Positions 30,641-41,472 of a stretch of 64,000 nt of DNA are shown one piece after another (position 1 is the first letter of the stretch; each line of letters opens with the position of its first letter). This stretch comes from Pseudoips prasinana (taxonomy: Eukaryota > Arthropoda > Insecta > Lepidoptera > Nolidae), in the NCBI GenBank assembly GCA_951640165.1, contig OX621252.1, positions 1,148,501 through 1,212,500 on the forward strand, read 5' to 3'. The position numbers and the translations under genes are program-made. A model generated the notes under the pieces. The model was given only the letters and a program-made list of their open reading frames with translations. It searched no databases and was not told the DNA's origin.

Positions 30641-32150
30641 CACGATAAATAAATCTGATACAGTAACGGCTTACAATATGAACATACATATATTTTGCGA
30701 TATTGATAATGTCCCAAGTATTTTATTTAACAAATAAAATTATCCATTTGCTTACCGTTTGATTACTAAAAACAACATTTGTTCAGTTCTGGGGAATATC
30801 GGATTACGTGTGCGTGAAGATCGGAGCCTCTCGGCAATAGAAGTTCCTGTTAAAACAACTATAATATTAGATAATACATACTGCTGATTTGAAAATAACA
30901 AACGTTATTCGCAAATCCAAATAACTTTGCGAATAATGCTATGCATACCGTCACGAGTGAGCCCAAAACTTAGCGGAATCCATGTCTGTGTGTCAGTACA
31001 TCGGGCATGGCGCGCGCGTCGCATCCGTCGCGTAGCGCTGCGACCATATGAGTAAATAGTCCACCAGAGGCAAAGTAGTAGAACGCTCCCTAAACTCACT
31101 CTACACACATACACATGTTCACATACGAAACGCTGAAACATAGCAAAAATGTCTGCATTTCAATAAAAGGCCGTAACAGATTCGCATTACCAAACTATGT
31201 AACGTAGCCCTTTAAAATCCTTCATGTTATTATTCACATTTGTTCTTTAAATAGTCTATCACACTTTGGATATCGCGAACAAACTTGTTATTTTTAATTT
31301 TGTGTTATTTCAACCCATTTAATTGGTAAACACTAATTAGTTATGTAAAATGAGTCATTTAAATCTGAGTCTTTCAAGGGTTGTGTGAAAATGCGAGATC
31401 GTTGATTATGATGTGTTTGGTATATTTTTTTCGAATAAGTTATTTAGAATTAGTATTAGATTACGGAAACATTAATGCCGGGAAAATGCAAGTAGGATTC
31501 GCGAACCGAGAGTTTAACGCCTAACCTTCTTTAACCATGTTTAAAATTATTTAAAATCCACCATTTAGACCACATAAATAAAACGTATTTAATGATTCCA
31601 GAAAAACAGTGATAAACACACATCAATACATTTTTCCTGTATCAACATCTATCAGCTTTAAACATTTAATTTTTTTACATCATGGACTTGGGAACATTAT
31701 CTATTCAACATTTCAGGTTGCTAGCAAAGTATTAATAAATGATGAACGAGACCGTTGTACCATAAAAACACGTCCCAACCCTATCTAAGTCTTAACGTTT
31801 TATAAGTAATAGGGTAAATTGCCACAACCCTGTTTGCCACTGTAAAATGAAAAACGTACACCAATAAAAAGCGCGATACACACAGATAAGTAGCGATTCA
31901 TTCGCCACTTATCTGTGCAGATATTCATTCATATGCTACCACGCCTGTCAAGTGTCAACGTAATGTATCGCATCGTTTTGCTGTCACTTGCCAATAATGG
32001 CGGGACGTGGGAAACTTTGGTTTATGCAATGTGTGAAGGAAGCTATCGATTAGGTTCGTGTTGTGTTGTCTGAATATTGTTATCAGTTGGACTGTGTTTT
32101 ATTGGGAAGTGTTCACGTCGTGTCGGTGGATACACTTAATGCAAACGTAT
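30641..32150. other. Unassigned intron sequence
   Basis: No repeat family or ORF was recognised. A short hairpin 'cacagataagtagcg...cgccacttatctgtg' lies near 31880-31918. Confidence 0.4.
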
Positions 32151-32545
32151 TGGAGATGCTATCAAGTGAGGGCAAGGATTTGACTCTTCAATATCAATGG
32201 AGGCTAATCATCTCCGCGGGACATATTATAGTGCACAAGTGTGTGCTCAAAACCAAGGGCACTTTCTATCCATCGCTCTCATGATCCGATGGGACGACTA
32301 ACGACACTACCGGAAATAGGTCAGGTTCAGGACCGACGACTTAACGTGCTCGGCGAGGCACGGGGGTGTGAATAACGATTTTTCGATTTTAGGAAAATTT
32401 CTTAGTATCACATTGATACTGAGAAATTTTTCTTACACAATATCCATAAAATCACGTTTTGGCTCGACCCGGGATTTGAACCCAAAACTCATTATATGCG
32501 GTTGAACACACTACCTCTATACCTACGAGACAAGTCCTTTGTCAT
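32150..32545 (-). mobile_element. Diverged tRNA-derived SINE
   Basis: It matches the 26575 family in reverse: body 'gctcggcgaggcacgggggt', head complement 'gacccgggatttgaaccca'. It contains an extra inverted pair 'ttcttagtatca...tgatactgagaa'. Confidence 0.65.
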
Positions 32546-32669
32546 CATGATTAAATTTATTGGCAGATTAAAGGACTTGAAAAATCTGTTATAGTTAGTC
32601 TTTTCAAGGCGGCTGCGGTCCATGATCTATACATATAATAAAATCGTAGGAAAGTCAAAACTGTAAATT

Positions 32670-32935
32670 GAATATTTTTTAAAAAGGATACATGGGGCGT
32701 GATCTACAATGGATATCGAAGCTAAAAATATAGTTTTTAGAATTTTTGTCTGTATGTATGTACGGGCTAAACTCAAAAAGAACTGCATGGATTTACTTCA
32801 AATTTTGCATGAATATTACTAAGAGGTCGGTTCAACATATAGCTACATATTATCACGCTATCACTTACGGGGGACGAGCTATGATAATTTAAAAAACTTA
32901 ACGTGGGTAAAACCGCGGGGCACAGCTAGTAATAA
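32670..32935. repeat. Dispersed repeat (second copy of 25918-26185)
   Basis: It shares 'ggggcgtgatctacaat', 'ttcaaattttgcatgaatat' and 'gggtaaaaccgcggggcaca'. Shorter relatives occur at about 47670-47850 and 48475-48655. The class is not assigned. Confidence 0.6.
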
Positions 32936-33008
32936 ATAAAATACAAATTGTTTTCCGTGAATTATAATTATCTGTGTCTTAGTATTGGAATAAAGTGTAT
33001 TTGCATAT

Positions 33009-33286
33009 TTTTAGGAATTAAAAGGATTTTATTATAAAAAAAGAGGTTTATTCACACTTCAGAATAAATCATTTTGAAATCAACAACAATCTTCTTATGA
33101 CAAATCACTTATAACGAGAAACAGTAATCACACTACACTTGCACTTGAAATAAATCGTTACGCAATCCAGCAGCGTTACCGCTCGCGACGAAGTCTGGCC
33201 ACAAAAGAGAGAGAGGCATCGGCCGACTGAGCCTTATATAGGCAAAGTCCCACGTGATTCATTGCCAGTCTTCAAAGTTCCTAACA
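33009..33286 (-). repeat. 3' LTR of the 5-kb element
   Basis: In element orientation it begins TGTTAGGAAC and ends CCTAAAA, with TATATAAG near 33233-33240. Confidence 0.9.
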
Positions 33287-33586
33287 CGGCCTCTCCTGAC
33301 TTCGCGTCGACCACGACCGCGCTTTTTCAGCACCACCAGGAGACACGGCGAAGCTATGATCGCCAGCTCCTACGGCATTAGACAGCTCACAGTCATCAGA
33401 ATCATCATCTGCGTAAAAAACAAACAGTTAATTATCATGGCAACTGCACAAAGATGCCTATTCAGTCATCCACCTCGCACTCAAAGCACTCAAACAGGCA
33501 ATCACTCTCGTAACGGAGATAAATACTTCGCTTTCAAATGTATGCAAACATCTCTTGTAAACTTCTGTCATACTCATAATTGAACA

Positions 33587-33731
33587 AGTTATAGCGACAA
33601 ACGCCAAAAGTATTGCGACGAACGCAAAGTTATAGCGACAAACGCAAAGTTATAGTGACAAACGCAAAGTTACAGCGACAAACGCCAAGTTACAGCGACA
33701 AACGCCAAGTTACAGCGACAAACGCCAAGCG
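33587..33731. repeat. Seven tandem units of about 20 bp in the LTR element
   Basis: The unit 'agttacagcgacaaacgcca' repeats about seven times; the last three are identical. It lies close to the 3' LTR of the element. Confidence 0.85.
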
Positions 33732-36199
33732 ATACGCCTGAGTGCCTAGTACCATAGCGACTAGCACTTATAACTCATTGATTTTACTGTTCGGAGCGCA
33801 TGTCTTCACACACGCCAAGCGTACTACAAACAAAATGTGTAACATTAAATGATTGAAACTTATTACCAAAGTTGCGGAACAAAACTCAAAACATAAAGAC
33901 TTCCTGCCATCCGCGCGCCAGGTGCACGCCTACCGGATCAGACGCCTCAGGACTTCAGCGTCGAAGGCAGCCACTGGGCCACGCCGACAGTTTGTTCTAG
34001 CAAGTCTAACACTCGCCTCGTTCACACGCATAAAAAATTCATACGTGTAACATGAAACAAAATTAGAAAGGTTTAGTTACGCCTAAAACTAATTTAATCT
34101 TAGATAGATCATCAGACTAAGGGGATCCATTATTATCGCTCTCTACACGGATCATACCAAGAACCGTTCCCATACAACTTGCTTGAACGGCTTGCCCGCT
34201 CGAACGATGTATTTTAGGTGACATATATTGCCAATTGAAATCGATCCCGAACACCGAGCTAGAAAAAGCTGCTCCGAGTACACTCATCATATACATGCGG
34301 ATTAAACAATGTGCTATATGTCCTTATCGGAAAAGTGCTTTAAGATAAGTTTAACTCTCTTACCGGCACCAACATGATAACGACAAAGTTTTGGAACATT
34401 TTTAGTACAACAAGAGTTTTCTAGCTCTTAGGAGTTATGTTTGCCCTTCACGTCTGGAGTCACTGCACTGTAGTGGACTGCTACACGTTTCTCATAGTCA
34501 GTCAATATAAGCTTGAATGAGAACCGCTACATAACCAGCGCTGAGCTTACGTGAACTTCAGGGGTACTTAGGGGGCAAAAACTCAACACTCTTGGGTTAG
34601 TTTGGAAATACAAGTAGATTCAGTGGTGTAACCCTTTATATATCTGCGAGAATAACCAGCTAGACCAAGTAACTGGCTAACTTTGGTTTCTATTGTGATA
34701 ACACTACTTGTATGTTGATCAAATGTGTGTTATACTAACACTAAGGAAATTAGGTGTACTTACAGGATAATGACAAGCAAGACCACATGCAAAGTTTACG
34801 TCAGGTTAGGATAAAATAGTTGAACTCAGTCTCGAAGAATGCAGCGCATGACTCCGGGCACCGTTCATTGCACAGCCACTTGCACAGTCTTGTCTCCCGT
34901 GAGCGTACACCTCATAACGACCGCTCTGGAAGGCCTTGGTCACTTTGTAAAGACCACGTGTCCAACTGACCAGCTTTCCTGTAGACTAAACATAACATGA
35001 TTACAAAAACAAGATCGTTAAGTTTTAACTCATCAGTAGGATGTCTATTCCGGTTAATTTACTCGTCTTTATATATTAGTTCGATTGTCTGTAATATGAA
35101 GTCTCGTGCGACCTATGGTTAATTCACCTAACGAATCACGGTTGGTTACACGGTTACACGGCCACGTCACGTACTAACACACAAAAGGTTGGTGTGGTTT
35201 CATCTTAACCAATGGGAATAATCAAAGTTCTCAGTTCTAAAACTGAAATTGGTTTGATACTTTAAGGGGTAATAGGCTGATATGGGATCCTAGGATACTT
35301 TTCTTAGAACAATGCAAGGTATACTTTCCGACAAACTGCTTCAAACCTCGCCACGACACCATGTACTGGCCGCGGACTGCATCGTTTTTGCCATAACTGC
35401 CACTGAACAACGCAAGCTCATGAAGACCGCTTGGAAGTGTGCTGAACACCTTCACGGGTCCACACAATTATGGATCAAACCTCACTGTGGACTAAGAAAA
35501 TTTATTTACAAACAGTACGTTCCATACGTGAACTCTTTTAGTTACCCTTAGTGAAAGTCGATGTACAATCAAATGGAAGCACGTGGAGCCAAAAATACTT
35601 CAAAATAAGTGAGACAGTTTTTTCCCCAACTGCATGCTCATGTTCGTCGTACTAAAGACTCAACAGAGGTCCTTTATGAATGTAACATAAGAAACACCTG
35701 GATTCCTCATCCACTGGATTGTATCGGTAATACAAAAGATCATAACGTCTTACGCACTTCCCTCGAAACTAACATCCTAAAGCTATTGAAATTACGTCGT
35801 CTGCTGCCTGGGTTATCAGTGTCCAATTAAAAGGCTTGGAAATCTGATTCGTACGGCTTCAGCGTTATCAGCATTTGGCAACATTATCCCCTTTAGAAAT
35901 CAAAATCCTAGAAACAATGCACCAACGCGCAATACGCGGTATTAGATCACATTAAAACTCGGTATATTTCAGAGCACAGTAATTATAAAAATCACTGCTA
36001 TAAGATAATGATGAAAGTCCGACTTTTGTGGCTGGAAAATGTATACCAAACCACCTTTCTCGGACTCGGCCTCACCTGACCATAAATCACTTGTCTCCAT
36101 ATTGCTTACACGACTCTGATCTCACCTTTGTGAAACGTTCCTCCGTATGACCTTGTCTTTTACAAAACATAATTACATAATGACGCACATATAATTCAC

Positions 36200-36330
36200 G
36201 TACACAAAACACATCCAGAGTACAACCACTTATGGTTCACACAAACTGTTTACGCAATTTACGGGAATCGAACCCGTGTCATTGAATGACAAGGCGATGA
36301 TCTTAACCACTGCGCCACACGTGCAGTCAA
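36200..36330 (-). mobile_element. tRNA-derived SINE inside the LTR element
   Basis: On - the tRNA-like head 'gtggcgcagtggttaagatc' with B box 'gggttcgattcccgta' is followed by 'gtgtgaaccataagtggttg'. The family also occurs at 17034, 28495 and 51421. Confidence 0.75.
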
Positions 36331-37770
36331 ACTTCAGAGGATGACTTCAAACTTATGTTGATAACTCCGCTGCTAAGAAGTAGCTTGAGAACGTGCACTG
36401 CTATTATACCTACTAGGTTTTAAATAACAACTCATTTACATTGTAGAATGCAAATAACACATCGAGTATTAAATTGAAAAAATGATAAGACTGTCAAGGG
36501 TTATTTAGTAAGCTTTGTCAATACCTTGTATCATAGGCTTTTCAGCTCCTCACTCAATCCTCTCACTAGCATTAGGCACAAAACAACGCGGCAACGGCAT
36601 GATATTTTATACAACATCGTGATGTCAAACGTTTCAGGTACCATTCCTCAGCGGTGGTCAATACCTACTGCTATATAATATGGCTATCATGCAATGTACA
36701 CGATACTAAGCGGCGCCGATGACGGCTAGCAACGCTTGACGATTTCTGGTCGAACTTAGATCGTAACACACGTCGCAAACTACCTTTTTTTTTTTACATG
36801 ACGAATCGGTTAGCATAGGAGGCTTTCACTGCTTCACCGGACTATCGCAAACTACCGTGCGACAAACTAAGTGAATGGTTTCGCGCCCTTATGTGGGATC
36901 CACCTTTCAAGATATTTTCTTGATCGGCAACGTGAAATACATCGCGGTATTTCACAAACAAAGCAATAAAATTGTACTTACGTAAATCACAACACAAAAA
37001 TTTACTAAAATAAATTTACACTGGGGTAGAATTGTTCCGTTTAGGTATACACTTCGTAAACTCTTTTTACAGTTATAACATCCAATAAAGGCTTGAACAA
37101 ACATTCTTTGTCGTCACAATAATTCAGTGTATGAGCACGATCCACCCCGTCGCATAATAATTGTAAATTGTGAAGAGATCGATTAAAATAAACACAATGA
37201 CGTAATGGTGGCTAACACGACTCAACTATCGATGGAATCGTGTCAACAATTGCCGGAGTAACCGAACTACCCACATTTTTTTAGTTTATTTAACAGATGT
37301 AAAATTACTTTCGATAATTTCTTAACTAATCATGATAGTATCGAACGTATGGTGTAGATTTTATTGTGCCTTGGAAGACACTTCAGGTTCACACTTACAT
37401 GAGCAACACAAGGAACGTAAACGGAAATCGTCCCGTTTTTGAGAAACAAATACGCCTACGTGATCGGTTATTCACTTGAGAGCGCGACTATGATTGCGAT
37501 CTCGATCGAAGTGTACAGGTAGGGCGTCGGGGCTACTGCCACGTGCTCTATTAGACGCACTTTTTTCGGACTCAAACTACCGATCACAATCCTTAAGCAC
37601 TCGATTACGTGACATACGCAGCGGCGTTGGAATTTCACAACACCATAACACACAATAAACAACGTGGTTGATTTGTCTTAAGAAAATCACAAATGAAAGT
37701 AACACGAGGTTAGATCTTATTAAATTTGGATGGCAACAAGTAGCACTTGGGTTCTTTATCCCACTTCTGA

Positions 37771-38048
37771 TTTTAGGAATTAAAAGGATTTTATTATAAA
37801 AAAAGAGGTTTATTCACACTTCAGAATAAATCATTTAGAAATCAACAACAATTTTCTTATGACAAATCACTTATAACGAGAAACAGTAATCACACTACAC
37901 TTGCACTTGAAATAAATCGTTACGCAATCCAGCAGCGTTACCGCTCGCGACGAAGTCTGGCCACAAAAGAGAGAGAGGCATCGGCCGACTGAGCCTTATA
38001 TAGGCAAAGTCCCACGTGATTCATTGCCAGTCTTCAAAGTTCCTAACA
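37771..38048 (-). repeat. 5' LTR of the 5-kb element
   Basis: It pairs with 33009-33286. On - it is followed directly by TCAGAAGTGGGATAAAG, the likely primer-binding region. Confidence 0.9.
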
Positions 38049-38222
38049 ATATAATAAATACAAAACGAACAGTTTTACCTAGGGTTCATTGGGGGAATCA
38101 AACCGGTAACCCGACCGAGCGTTTTGTGCCGTTCGAACATAGAGGTTGCATTGTGAATAGGTAATGTTATAAATCGAAAATTTTGTTCTACTACAATTCA
38201 CAAATAACTTTTCAAATTCCAG

Positions 38223-38458
38223 TTCCACTCCAACGTCTGCCAAGAGATTCTCTTCAGTGGCTGGATGTCCACCAACGCACTCGAGCTGTTCGGTTCAGCG
38301 CTCGCCATCTTCTTCGCCGGAGTCCTATACGAGGGACTGAAGTACTTCCGAGAGGCTCTGCACGCGAGGGCCTCAGCAACGACAGGAGATTCCAGAGTCA
38401 ATATCACGAAGAGCGAGTGCGGGAATAATGGACCTTGTGGGGGAACTGCAGTTGTGAA
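38223..38458 (+). CDS. Ctr1: Copper transporter Ctr1, second coding exon
   Basis: It starts after 'caaattccag' and ends before gtaagt (38459), leaving two bases of a codon. It encodes 'FHSNVCQEILFSGW', then the first membrane segment 'LFGSALAIFFAGVLYEGLKYFRE', a family hallmark (YEGLKYxRE). The cytosolic loop that follows is 'HARASATTGDSRVNIT'. In this family TM1 leads into the cytosolic loop and copper then passes the TM2 Met ring. The LTR element ends 174 bp upstream of this exon. Confidence 0.95.
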
Positions 38459-40533
38459 GTAAGTTCAAATTTTCAAAATCAAAAATCATTTATTCCGTAA
38501 CAAAATTCATTTATGTTAAATCGTCATTTTTTTACCCAACCGTGCAGTGCAGGACGTGGCAGGTACTGAGAAACACTGACAGAAAACTTAGTAGGAATCC
38601 TTTTTTAAAATAAAATACACTTAAGAATAATTACAATTATTATTGGTGTTAACTCAAAAAAATCCAATCCCAAGCACTTTTGTCACTTAAATAATCAGAA
38701 ATTTCGTAACATGCCCTGTTACACAATTTGGTAGTAAGTCTAAATTTATTTTATTTTATTCTATTTGGGAAGCTTACAGATAAATAAATACCATCAGTAT
38801 TACAAAAAATATATAAAAAAGGCAAATAACAAGCTTCTACAATTAGTTTTCAAAATGGTGGCATCTCGGGTTTGCTTAATTAATTATAATATTCTTTTTT
38901 ATTTTACTTATTTAAACTTATTGCACAAAACTGTACAAAGGCGGACTTATTGCCGAAAGCATTCTCTGCCAGTCGACCTTTGTAATAATAATTACTTAGC
39001 AAATGGTTTCACAGGAATGAGCCAACAATAGTAACTGGATAGTTATAGTTAAACAGGATCTGGTAGAATGTCTACAAGCAGTAAACAGATCCATAACATT
39101 AAAACTACTGTCACCATTTTACTTGATAAATTCATTGAAAACTCTAGGCAGATAGCTATGACTCTGAAATAGTGATCGATATATCACCCATTGTGGTATA
39201 GGAATGCAATTGGCGTCGGAATAGTCTATGCGGTACTCAGGAGGACTCAATAGTAAGAGACCTCGAGGCTAATAATAAGCAGATAGAGTCCGAAAACGTC
39301 GGACATTATGGGGGTCTGCAGTTGTTATGAAAGTATTATTATTAAAATAATAATATATGGAGTTAAAAGTTGATTTTTAGTATGGACTGGTATGAAGTTG
39401 GCTATCAGAACTCCAAGTAATTATCATGGTGCATTCTGTTAACTCTCTTACTACTAGGAGGCCCTCACAACTTGGAGAACTAGACAGCCAGCCGCAATAT
39501 ATAGAGTTAATGACTGCACGAGCGAAGTACTTCTATACACAGAATAATAAAATCACTCACTTTTTTGACACAAATAAATAGAGACTCTCTTGTCGTACAT
39601 TAAAACTAATCCTGCTCGCGCAAGTGCCGTATAGCTTTAATTCTACTTACCGAAGGTGAGTTTATTTTGCTGGTCAAGCATATGGCACGCCAAGTATGTG
39701 GTGGCAATGGGCTACGGGCTCATGGGTAGATTACAAATGGTCACTTAAATTTTTCCGAATTAGCCCCGGGGAAAATTATTGCGTACAAAATGAAATTGAA
39801 AGGGAGCAGTCTCAAGAGAGAGTGCTGGGAGGCCTTGGCTTCGCGGCCGTGTTACATTATACTGTGGGCTAATTGCACTTGAACTGATCTGTCAATGCTA
39901 CACTTTATTAGATAGCTGCCACTAAGTATTGCATGGTTTAATTTAACTAGCCAGTGCTAACGGTCTTTGCCTCTCTACTTTGACAGCTACGCGGATAACA
40001 TGCCGTTAGGCCTGAGTGGTACCTGTAATATATCCAGTAAACATTAAACCCCTTCTTATTCAGAGTATAATATATTAGAACACCGTAAGTTAGGGTTTGA
40101 AACTACAATAACTAGGTAAATAAAGCCCCTAATCAGGTTAGAATCCTGTTAGGAAATCGAAATTTATGATTATCTAGATAGATAGACCCACCACTTCAAC
40201 ATCAATCATCAATCGATACCCCTTAGCATTTACAGACTTTAGTCACAAATGGTCAGAACATATCAACAGTTATCTTCCAATATTATTCATGTCCCAGGTT
40301 TAATTTAGAGAATATTTTTAATTAAAATATTATATTATATTTCTAATTAATGTTATTTTCTATATTCTTTGTACTTCGTATTTTGTGATTTATTTTATTT
40401 AAGTATAATGTATTGCTAGAGAGGAAATTAACTTACATTAATTATTTATTTATTAAAACTATTATCGCCTACGGCCAAGAACGACTGCCACTGAATATGC
40501 TAACCAATATAACTAATATTTTGTACGTTCCAG
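38459..40533 (+). other. Ctr1 intron 2 (2.1 kb)
   Basis: It has donor gtaagt and acceptor 'tgtacgttccag'. No transposon or ORF was recognised in it. Confidence 0.85.
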
Positions 40534-40735
40534 ATACTCGATCCTATCATCAGGCCACGTCATCCAAACAGTACTCCACTTCTTGCAGTCCACCGCTTCC
40601 TACACTCTCATGTTGGTGTTCATGACGTACAACATATGGCTCTGCCTCGCTCTCGTATTGGGACTCGCCACCGGCTACTTCTTCTTCGGCTGGCGGAAAA
40701 ACCAGGTGGTTGATGTCAATGAACATTGTCAGTAA
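40534..40735 (+). CDS. Ctr1: Copper transporter Ctr1, last coding exon
   Basis: The first base completes a Lys codon from exon 2. It encodes 'HVIQTVLHFLQSTASY', TM2 with the MxxxM copper-gating motif ('LMLVFMTYNIWLC'), TM3 with a GxxxG helix-packing motif ('GLATGYFFFGW') and the terminal 'VDVNEHCQ', where the Cys near the end matches the HCH-like metal handoff site. It ends at TAA 40733-40735, for a total of 174 residues, usual for insect Ctr1B-type proteins. The product imports Cu(I) as a membrane trimer. Whether it is Ctr1A or Ctr1B cannot be settled by eye. Confidence 0.95.
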
Positions 40736-40816
40736 TCTACTTTAATGTAAATGTAATACGTTTAAAATATAATAGAACTAAAGGAATGCGATTGTACTGG
40801 GTTGCCAGTGCTGCCG

Positions 40817-40822
40817 AATAAA
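40817..40822 (+). terminator. Candidate Ctr1 polyadenylation signal
   Basis: AATAAA lies 82 bp after the stop codon. It is the nearest such hexamer downstream. Confidence 0.5.
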
Positions 40823-41257
40823 GTATGGCCGCAACAGATAAATATTTATCTTTATACTTTGGCTCGATTTAGTGTTGATATTGAACGAATGAACGAATGT
40901 TTCATCAGACAATAGAGAGTAGCGAAGTCTCAAGCTGTCACGGAGAATAAAACAAACAGAAATTAAGTCTCTCACGCTATAGGGCAACCCCTTTGGGGTT
41001 CTAAGCACGACGGAGATATCTATGACGTTTTGTGAAACTGCTGCATTGAATTGAGGAGCGAAGAGGGCATTTTTCGATACGAATAGCTCAGAGGACATTC
41101 GATAGCTCAAATCACTATCTGAACAGTAATACCCTGGCTTAAAATTCAATTATTTTGAAAGCTTTCACATAATTTATTAATATGTTTACATTTTGGAACG
41201 AAGTTCATTATCGCGCGTTGCGAAAGGGGGCTAGACGGAAAAAATAAGACGAAAAGT

Positions 41258-41280
41258 TGTAACGACACTTTTTGCTTTTT

Positions 41281-41320
<40 letters not shown>

Positions 41321-41472
41321 ATAAACCAAGCAAGACATTTTCGTTTCGTCTTTCTATTTCGCATTGAACAGTGGTGTCGCGACGATTATTTTTGTTGAGT
41401 GTATACAGATTTTTTGTACATAGGTAATAAATAATAAAAAATAACTACGTTCCATCCGGGTGTCCCTTGACA
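41258..41472 (+). mobile_element. Possible solo LTR with a (CT)n tract
   Basis: It reads TGTAACGACAC to CCCTTGACA. It contains a CT run (41282-41317), TATATAAA (41318-41325) and AATAAATAATAAA (from 41426), in LTR-like order. No target duplication is seen and no second copy is present, so this is tentative. It could equally be a host promoter. Confidence 0.3.

Larger units (their letters stand above)
33009..38048 (-). mobile_element. Non-autonomous LTR retrotransposon, 5.04 kb
   Basis: The LTRs 33009-33286 and 37771-38048 (278 bp each) differ at two positions by eye. The target duplication is ATAT (33005-33008, 38049-38052). Orientation is set by TATATAAGG and AATAAA, both on - within the LTR. 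The interior has no frame longer than about 80 codons. A short - strand stretch near 34920-34985 reads like a gypsy Pol C-terminus ('RGLYKVTKAFQSGRYEV'). Near-identical LTRs with a decayed interior imply mobilisation in trans. Confidence 0.9.
13166..38222 (+). other. Ctr1 intron 1 (about 25 kb, transposon-filled)
   Basis: It has donor gtatgt and acceptor 'caaattccag' and joins phase 0 to phase 0. It contains LINE fragments, several SINEs, three MITE-like elements, a satellite array, two mariner copies, fold-back palindromes and an LTR element, listed separately. No other host exon was recognised in it. Confidence 0.85.

Noticed and set aside
35609..35830. 73-codon + strand frame inside the 5-kb LTR element
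   Set aside because: It is opposite to the element's transcription and has no recognisable domain.
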